64,000 nucleotides of DNA from Roridomyces roridus (Eukaryota; Basidiomycota; Agaricomycetes; Agaricales; Mycenaceae). The notes under the pieces are model-generated. The model was not told the origin of the DNA. It worked only from the letters and a program-made list of their open reading frames with translations, and ran no database searches. Position numbers and translations under genes: made by a program. Positions 57,879-64,000 of the stretch are shown here, piece by piece (the stretch's first letter is position 1; each line of letters starts with the position of its first letter). The stretch spans positions 496,001 through 560,000 of the forward strand of contig JARKIF010000003.1 in assembly GCA_029378245.1 (NCBI GenBank), written 5' to 3'.

Positions 57879-60800
57879 ATGGCTACAGGTGGCCCAGGAG
57901 CACCAGGTGGACCAGGGGATGAAATTGGGGGAACTGGTGGTGCTGGAGGAAGCCCCATTGTCAAAATGTATCCGTTTTGACAGCACCGTTGCCAAGTTAA
58001 TTGATCCTGTATGACAGTATCCAAGGGTTGATCACATTTTATTCTTGCATGGCTCTTGTGCCTCATCTTTTGTGTAGATCAGATGATGATTTGTTCAAGT
58101 GGTTGGGAAATCCTCCAGATACGCAGGACAAGCAGTACCAGCTCCAAGAATACCGCCATGAGGATACTGGGACTTGGCTGCTTCAACATGATCAATTCAT
58201 TGACTGGAAAAGGACACCTGGCAGCTTGTGGATCAAGGGAATTTGTAGGTTACCTTCAATGTCCAATGCTCACCATTTCTAATACATTTCAGCTGGCACT
58301 GGGAAAAGTGTACTGAGGTATTTCATTGCTGTAAAGCCTCTATCCCTACTGACATGAACAGCTCAACAATTATTCGGGACCTTGTTGAGGCTGGCAACAC
58401 AGTCTCATATTTCTTTTTCGACTTTAGGAACAACAGAAAACGTATCATGTTGCGCTCCATTGTTTGGCAGCTCTCTGGGAAGTCACAAGATCCACATGAA
58501 GCACTGTGGAACCTGCATAAAAAGCTGGGAGGAGCAACCATACAACCACAGGTCCAAGATCTCCAAGAACTCCTGGAAGGCTTGATCAGGGAACTGGCAC
58601 AGACATACATTGTTCTGGATGGCCTGGATGAATGCAGCCAGGATGATTGGACAGGTCTTATCGGATTTGTGAACAGACTGTGCAATTCTTCCAGGGAAGG
58701 GCTGCATTTGTTGATCACAAGTCAACCTCGCCAGGAATTCCAAACAGGTTTCAAACACTTTCCTCTGATAGAGCTGCAAGCATCATTCTTGGACAAGGAC
58801 ATAATATCTTTTGTCGAAAGCAAGATGCTGGCAATGTCTAGTAATTCTGAGCATGCCAAGACAGTTACCAAACAAATTGTGAAGCAGAGCAATGGAATGT
58901 ATGTCCACTGGAATTGTTTTTTGGTTTGAACTAAATAGCATTCATAGGTTCCGTATGGCAGATTGCTTGATTAGAGAACTAGGTCACTGTCCCTGGAAAG
59001 ATCAGTGGGATGAAGTCCTTACAAGTCTGCCAGCTGATTTGTTTGGTATCTACAACCATTTCTTGAAGCGTGCAAAGGAAGAGCCCCGATTGCCAGCAGT
59101 TTTTGTCCAGGCAATACTGCGGTGGCTTTTGTTTGCAAACCGAGCACTTTTTGTGGAAGAGCTGGCAGACGCTATTGCTTTTCGATTGGATCTGCCCAAT
59201 TTTGACTTTGCAAACCTGAAGAGAGCAGTCTATGTCCCTCACAGAAGGCCAGACAATTCAGAACTTTTCAAGCTACTTGATGGCCTTATTGTAATCAGCA
59301 CTGATAAATACCAGCAACGAGAATCAATCAGTTTTGCACACTCATCTGTGCGAGACTATCTTGTTTCCAAAGAGTTTTATGAAGCACATAAAACCATTTT
59401 TGATCTCAGCCAAAATATCTCAAAAGAATTCATTGCACAAACCTGTCTGCGTTATCTTCTTGTGTTTTCATCAAATGATGATTATATGGCTTGGCATAGG
59501 GAGGTTGAGTACCCGCTTGTAGCATATGCTTCTCAATACTGGTTCCATCATTTGCAGCACTGTGATGCAACGGACCAGGGGCAGCTACTCCCAACAACAA
59601 TGGAGCTGCTTAAAGATGGAAGTACCCAATACACTATGTTGTGTGAAGTACGAGGATATTCTGAATGGGGATGGAGATGGAGGCACCACAATATACCAGC
59701 CATATGTTTGTGCACACAAATGGGGTTTCAAAGAGGGGTGTTGGCTCTGCTTGTGGATAGGAAGGTGTCAGTCAATGCAATTGATGACGATGGGCTGACT
59801 CCGCTGCACCTTGCCTTGCTGTATGACCACCTTGACATTGCAAAGCTGCTCCTTGGACATAGGGCATCAGTCAATGTTGCAGCGTGGAATGGCCTGACTC
59901 CACTACACCTTGCCTCCTCAAACGGCCACCTTGACATCACAAAGCTGCTTGTTGAACGTGGGGCACCACTCAACGCTGCAGGTAAGGATGACCAGACGCC
60001 ACTGCACCTTGCCTCCTCAAACGGCCACCTTGACATTGCCAAGCTGCTTGTTGAATATGGGGCATCTCTTGAAGCTGCAGGTAAGGATTGCCAGACGCCA
60101 CTGCACTTTGCCTCCTCACACGGCCACCTTGACATTGCAAAGCTGCTTGTTGAACATGGGGCATCTCTTGAAGCTGCAGAGGAGGAAGGCTGGACTCCGC
60201 TGCACTTTGCCTCCTCACGCCGTCACGTTGACATAGCACAGCTGCTTGTTGAACATGGGGCATCTTTGGAAGCTGCAGAGAAGGGCGGCTGCACTCCACT
60301 GCACCTTGCCTCCTCAAAGGGTGACATTGACATGGCAAGGCTACTTGTTAAACATGGGGCATCTCTTGAAGCTGCAGAGGAGGACGGCCAGACTCCACTA
60401 CACCTTGCTTCCGAGAGAGGCCACATTGACAATTGCAAAGCTGCTTGTTGAACATGGGGCATCTTGGGAAGCTGCAGAGGAGGACGGCCAGACTCCACTA
60501 CACCTTGCCTCCTCAAACGGCCACATTGACATAGCAAAGTTGCTCATTGAATGTGGGGCATCTCTTAAAGCTGCAGAGGAGAAAGGCTGGACTCCACTGC
60601 ACCTTGCCTCCTCACGCGGCCACCTTGACATTGCAAAGCAGCTTGTTGAACATGGGGCATCTCTTGAAGCTGCAGAGAAACATGGTGGTACTCCACTGCA
60701 CCTTGCTTCCAGAAGAGGCCACATTGACATAGCAAAGTTGCTCATTAAATGTGGGGCATCTCTTGAAGCTGCAGAGGAGAAAGGCTGGACTCCACTGCAC

Positions 60801-61790
60801 CTTGCCTACTCACGCGGCCACCTTGACATTGCAAAGCTGCTTGTTGAACATGGGGCATCTTTGGAAGCTGCAGAGGAGGACGGCCAGACTCCACTACACC
60901 TTGCTTCCAGGAGAGGCCACATTGACATAGCAAAGTTGCTCATTGAATGTGGGGCATCTCTTGAAGCTGCAGAGGAGAAAGGCTGGACTCCACTGCACCT
61001 TGCCTCCTCACGCGGCCACCTTGACATTGCAAAGCAGCTTGTTGAACATGGGGCATCTCTTGAAGCTGCAGAGAAACATGGTGGTACTCCACTGCACCTT
61101 GCTTCCAGAAGAGGCCACATTGACATAGCAAAGTTGCTCATTAAATGTGGGGCATCTCTTGAAGCTGCAGAGGAGAAAGGCTGGACTCCACTGCACCTTG
61201 CCTCCTCACGCGGCCACCTTGACATTGCAAAGCTGCTTGTTGAACATGGGGCATCTTTGGAAGCTGCAGAGGAGGACGGCCAGACTCCACTACACCTTGC
61301 TTCCAGGAGAGGCCACATTGACATAGCAAAGCTGCTTGTTGAACGTGGGGCATCACTTGAGGCTGCAGAGGAGGACGGCTGGACTCCACTGCACCTTGCC
61401 TCCTCAAATGGCCACCTTGACATGGCAAAGCTGCTTGTTACACATGGGGCATCACTTGAGGCTGCAGGCGAGGATGGCTGTACTCCACTACACCTTGCTT
61501 CCGGGAAAGGCCACATTGACATAGCAAAGCTGCTCATTGAATGCGGGGCATCTCTTGAAGCTGCAGAGGAGGAAGGCTGGACTCCGCTGCACTATGCCTC
61601 TTTAAATAACCATCTTGACATAGCAAAGCTGCTTGTTGAACATGGGGCATCACTTGAGGCTGCAGAGAAACATGGCTGTGCTCCGCTGCACCTTGCATCC
61701 TCAAACGGTCACCTTGACATTGCAAGGCTGCTTGTTGCACATGGGGCATCACTTGAAGCTGCAGAGGAGGACGGATCTAACCTCGCGTAG
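57879..61790 (+). CDS. NACHT-ankyrin (NLR-like STAND) protein, with one apparent frameshift
   Basis: Five exons: 57879-57967, 58078-58244, 58293-58317, 58362-58898 and 58948-61790. Exon 1 encodes a Gly/Pro-rich leader (MATGGPGAPGGPGDEIGGTG). The NACHT domain follows, with Walker A GISGTGKSVLSS built across two introns, Walker B IVLDGLDEC, and sensor-like LLITSQPR. A helical segment (CLIRELGHCPW, SFAHSSVRDYLVS) leads to about 20 ankyrin repeats of 33 residues. The exon sum is one base over a codon multiple. The extra base is an A at about 60430 in repeat 7, where GACATTGCAAAG becomes GACAATTGCAAAG. If real, the product stops at 60451 after six or seven repeats; if an error, about 1,219 residues. 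Fungal NLRs act in non-self recognition and cell death. The intron before exon 2 is longer than usual and could hide a small exon. Confidence 0.85.
59770..61775 (+). repeat. Ankyrin-coding tandem repeats, 99-base unit, about 20 copies
   Basis: The unit encodes S-L-E-A-A-E-E-x-G-x-T-P-L-H-L-A-S then xxGHxDIAKLLxxxGA. Early units (59770-60060) are diverged; later ones differ by only a few bases. Units at about 60469-60864 recur almost base for base at 60865-61260, a higher-order repeat of four units (396 bases). Confidence 0.9.
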
Positions 61791-61885
61791 TATGCTTGTT
61801 CGAACATCAGTTTGCAATGTTGTGTATCATATTTGTAGCTCATTCTTCGAGTAGACAAATATAAATTCTAAATACAAAGCTGCCA

Positions 61886-62628
61886 TTAATCCTCTTCCTC
61901 GTCTTCCTCTCCACTCGACATTGAGACTTCCAACACAAGTGCCAAACTAGACTTGTTGCTCACCTTGTGCGCACGCCCAACTTTGCACAGAAAATGCTCC
62001 ACAACAACGAGATCCAACCTGATGGCCTCTTGATCCTCCGGGTCAATGATGTAGGCGAGGCGTGCATGGGTGATTAGCACTCCTCGGGCACACGCCTCGG
62101 GTGTAGACTTGCCTTTGGAGTTGTGACGAGGAATGAAAGCAAGCAACCCGAGTCCCCAACGGCGCCCTTGTTCAGATCACAGATGATCTTCCCGGGCTCC
62201 TCGTAAGTTGGCGCGCAAACCAGAGGCGGATAGGTGTAGGTGAAGTCCGCAGCCACAAGGTATCCAGAAAGATCACCAAGCTGAGGGAAACACTTCAAAT
62301 TGATCACCTTCCTCAACTTCTGGCCAATTTCATCCGTCTCCTCCAGCTCCACTGTCTTCAACTTTATTCGCCTCAGCCTGTTAAACGCCGTGGTGAAGTT
62401 GATCGCCCCTGTTTCCCTGGCATCCTGGGCCAGTAGAGTCACAAGCTCTTCCCCATCCTTGAAGATGCTCTCAGCGTACAGCTCTGCTAGCTGGACCTTG
62501 CGTCCCATGATGCAACTACAATTTCCTATGGACTGGACATTTTCCCGTAGCTCAGAGGAAGGCCAGCAGCAGAGTGGCCAAGTCTTGATGGGCATTGATT
62601 GACACCTATTTTCCCATGATGAGCTCAA
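61886..62628 (-). pseudogene. Remnant of an unrecognised gene, frameshifted
   Basis: Two adjoining frames read as one protein: one with QLAELYAESIFKDGEELV, AFNRLRRIKLKTVELEE, INLKCFPQLGDLSGYLVA and YTYPPLVCAPTYEEPGKII, the other with LLAFIPRHNSKGKSTPEA, GVLITHARLAYIIDPEDQ and an acidic end. They join near 62134-62146, where one extra base in a GGGTTGCTTG stretch shifts the frame. No ATG with a clear context opens it: the first in-frame ATG is at 62595 and the frame itself opens at a TTG, so the 5' end may be missing. I do not recognise a domain. Confidence 0.6.
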
Positions 62629-62639
62629 TCCACAACTGT

Positions 62640-64000
62640 AAGGGTTCGCACTGCCAGGATTTGATCATTTGCTGCCACGGCAAATTTTAAATTTGCTATT
62701 TATTTGCTATACATTTGCTGGGCTAATTTGCGGACCCAGCAAATGTGTAAAGATGTCAACTTCTTCATTGATTGCCGAGACATTTGCGTTACATTTGCTG
62801 GATTACAGCATGTCCTGCCATATATGGGAATAAACACTAATACCTCTATAAGGCAATTCTTGTGCTCGCCGGGCCCCTGTGCACCCCTACTGTTCTTTTT
62901 CAAGGTCAAATTCCAAATGATTTCTCCCCAAACTGCCCAAACCGGTGTTCCACTGATTCATTCCTTATTTGGCTATAGCTCACTGATGATTCCTAAACTG
63001 GGTCAATGTGAATGAAAGGTTGTCCATGCTTGTGCTCCTCGATATCTATCTGCCCAGTCCTCACCGTCCGGGCGGACCTTGAAGCTCTCGCTCCACAGTA
63101 TCGGATTAGGTGTCGACAATGTCTGTCATCTACTCCTCGAAGCCCTGGTCGCTGAGAAGAAAAGGACAAGCACGACTTGGGCTTCCCAATAATGCACGAT
63201 TGTTCACATGCCTCAAGTTCTGTGGCCAGCGCAGTAGAGTGGCAGGTAGTTTTCGAGATCACCGCAAAAGCGAGAACACCCCTGTACAGCCACTGCAACC
63301 TAAACGCGAGAGGAGACAGAAGATATTGTATGGCAACTAATTGCATACAAAGCGAGGAATGTCCAAAACCCGAGCGAGGAAGGATGGCGATGGTGCTTGA
63401 CTGCTAGGCCGACAAGCTCGATGCCCATCTTTTCGAGATCACTGCTCCACCACCCCGCATTCGACATCCCGGCGTGGAGACAAGCAACATCCGCCGGCTC
63501 CCGTGTTCTGAACTTTCCCGCACTCGACCTCCAGGCGTTCGAGATTCCCGTGGAAAATGTCGATGAACAGGGACAACGAGCAATCTACAATACCTCTGTA
63601 AGCATGACAACTTGTATTCCACTGGGTGGACTTGCCGCGTCGTCGACACTTTCTGCAAGGTTCCACTGAGGAATACAGAAAATATATATATTCAATCGTA
63701 GATGGATCAATCTGTGGTCTTGTCAGAAATTGCAATGAGGGATATCAGAATGATTGACTCACTCTTCAACCTCACCCCTCACCCGCCTCATACACATGGG
63801 TCTTCTCCTCATCAATTTGACTCATGATCCAGAATTCGAGCAGGAGACGAGAGAGAAGTGCGCTTTTTGATGATTTGCAATTGATGGCATGGACCGGCGA
63901 CGGCGGCATTTTTCGTTTACAGAGTGCTTGGAAACCGGTGAAGGCACGTCGAGCATCGTTGATAGTCAAGATGTCATGAAACCAGCGCTTGCCGACCGAT
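62640..64000. other. Right-end region without a supportable gene
   Basis: Holds the hairpin at 62711-62746 and TTTGCTG-rich AT sequence around 62670-62800. Frames on the minus strand (62993-63346, 63439-63735, 63772-63969) could belong to a gene that continues past the window or is decayed, but no domain or splice chain could be built. Confidence 0.45.
62711..62746. repeat. Perfect 12-base inverted repeat (hairpin)
   Basis: ACATTTGCTGGG at 62711-62722 and CCCAGCAAATGT at 62735-62746, separated by 12 bases. A third ACATTTGCTGG lies at about 62790. Confidence 0.85.

Noticed and set aside
57866..58066. Collagen-like minus-strand frame (GPPGAPGPPG type)
   Set aside because: It is the complement of the Gly-rich leader exon of the NLR gene; the plus-strand reading splices in phase into NACHT.
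59728..61752. Long minus-strand open frames opposite the ankyrin array
   Set aside because: They are mirror frames of a 99-base coding repeat, which stays open on several frames by period alone; their proteins are Met/Trp/Ser-rich with no domain.
59770..61775. Repeat array considered as CRISPR
   Set aside because: Units are contiguous 99-base coding repeats without spacers, in a eukaryotic gene.

Overview
The window is nuclear DNA of a filamentous basidiomycete, most probably an agaricomycete. Almost every gene is cut by many introns of about 45-60 bases with GT...AG borders. The gene content fits the same group: a Zn2Cys6 regulator, expanded MYND and BTB/POZ families, a NACHT-ankyrin receptor, a GH5 exo-beta-1,3-glucanase and Dal5-type permeases. 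No rRNA, tRNA, CRISPR array or bacterial-style operon was seen. Exon models were built by hand from splice consensus, reading phase and family fit; those given with full exon lists sum to whole codons unless a lesion is stated.

Layout. 1-12.5 kb holds housekeeping genes: a TANGO2/NRDE protein (+), a Zn2Cys6 factor (-), a base-exchange-type phosphatidylserine synthase (+), a degenerate tandem-repeat array (7.14-8.2 kb), a SET lysine methyltransferase (-) and a KIN17 zinc-finger protein (+). 12.7-15.1 kb holds two BTB/POZ paralogues tail to tail, the left one broken. 15.2-27.8 kb is an array of MYND-finger paralogues on the minus strand, which looks like a tandem duplication of a two-gene unit. 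In the second unit one gene exists only as a 3' part and a 5' part, on either side of a 4.39-kb element with terminal inverted repeats and a 1,071-codon four-exon gene.

28.0-31.1 kb is a 21-exon membrane-anchored exo-beta-1,3-glucanase (-). 32.1-42.2 kb carries three tandem paralogues of an allantoate-permease-like transporter (+), with a dead short-chain dehydrogenase (-) between the second and third. 42.2-46.6 kb has a single-exon beta-propeller-like protein (-), a secreted VAAKP-repeat protein (+) and an FMN reductase (-). 48.7-54.8 kb has a membrane protein with a large extracellular part (+), a glutathione S-transferase (-), a mitochondrial S-adenosylmethionine carrier (+) and a multi-pass membrane protein (-). 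54.8-57.9 kb has no gene I can support and contains a diverged direct repeat. 57.9-61.8 kb is a NACHT-ankyrin (NLR-like) gene with about 20 highly similar ankyrin repeats and one apparent frameshift. The last 2 kb hold a frameshifted gene remnant and a strong hairpin.

The genes do not form one pathway. The themes are local duplication and decay (MYND, BTB, permease and ankyrin repeats), one transposon insertion, and cell-surface or nutrient functions. The strongest leads are the TIR element inside the MYND array, the homogenised ankyrin array of the NLR, a gene-conversion-like tract between two permeases, and three probable GC-AG introns.
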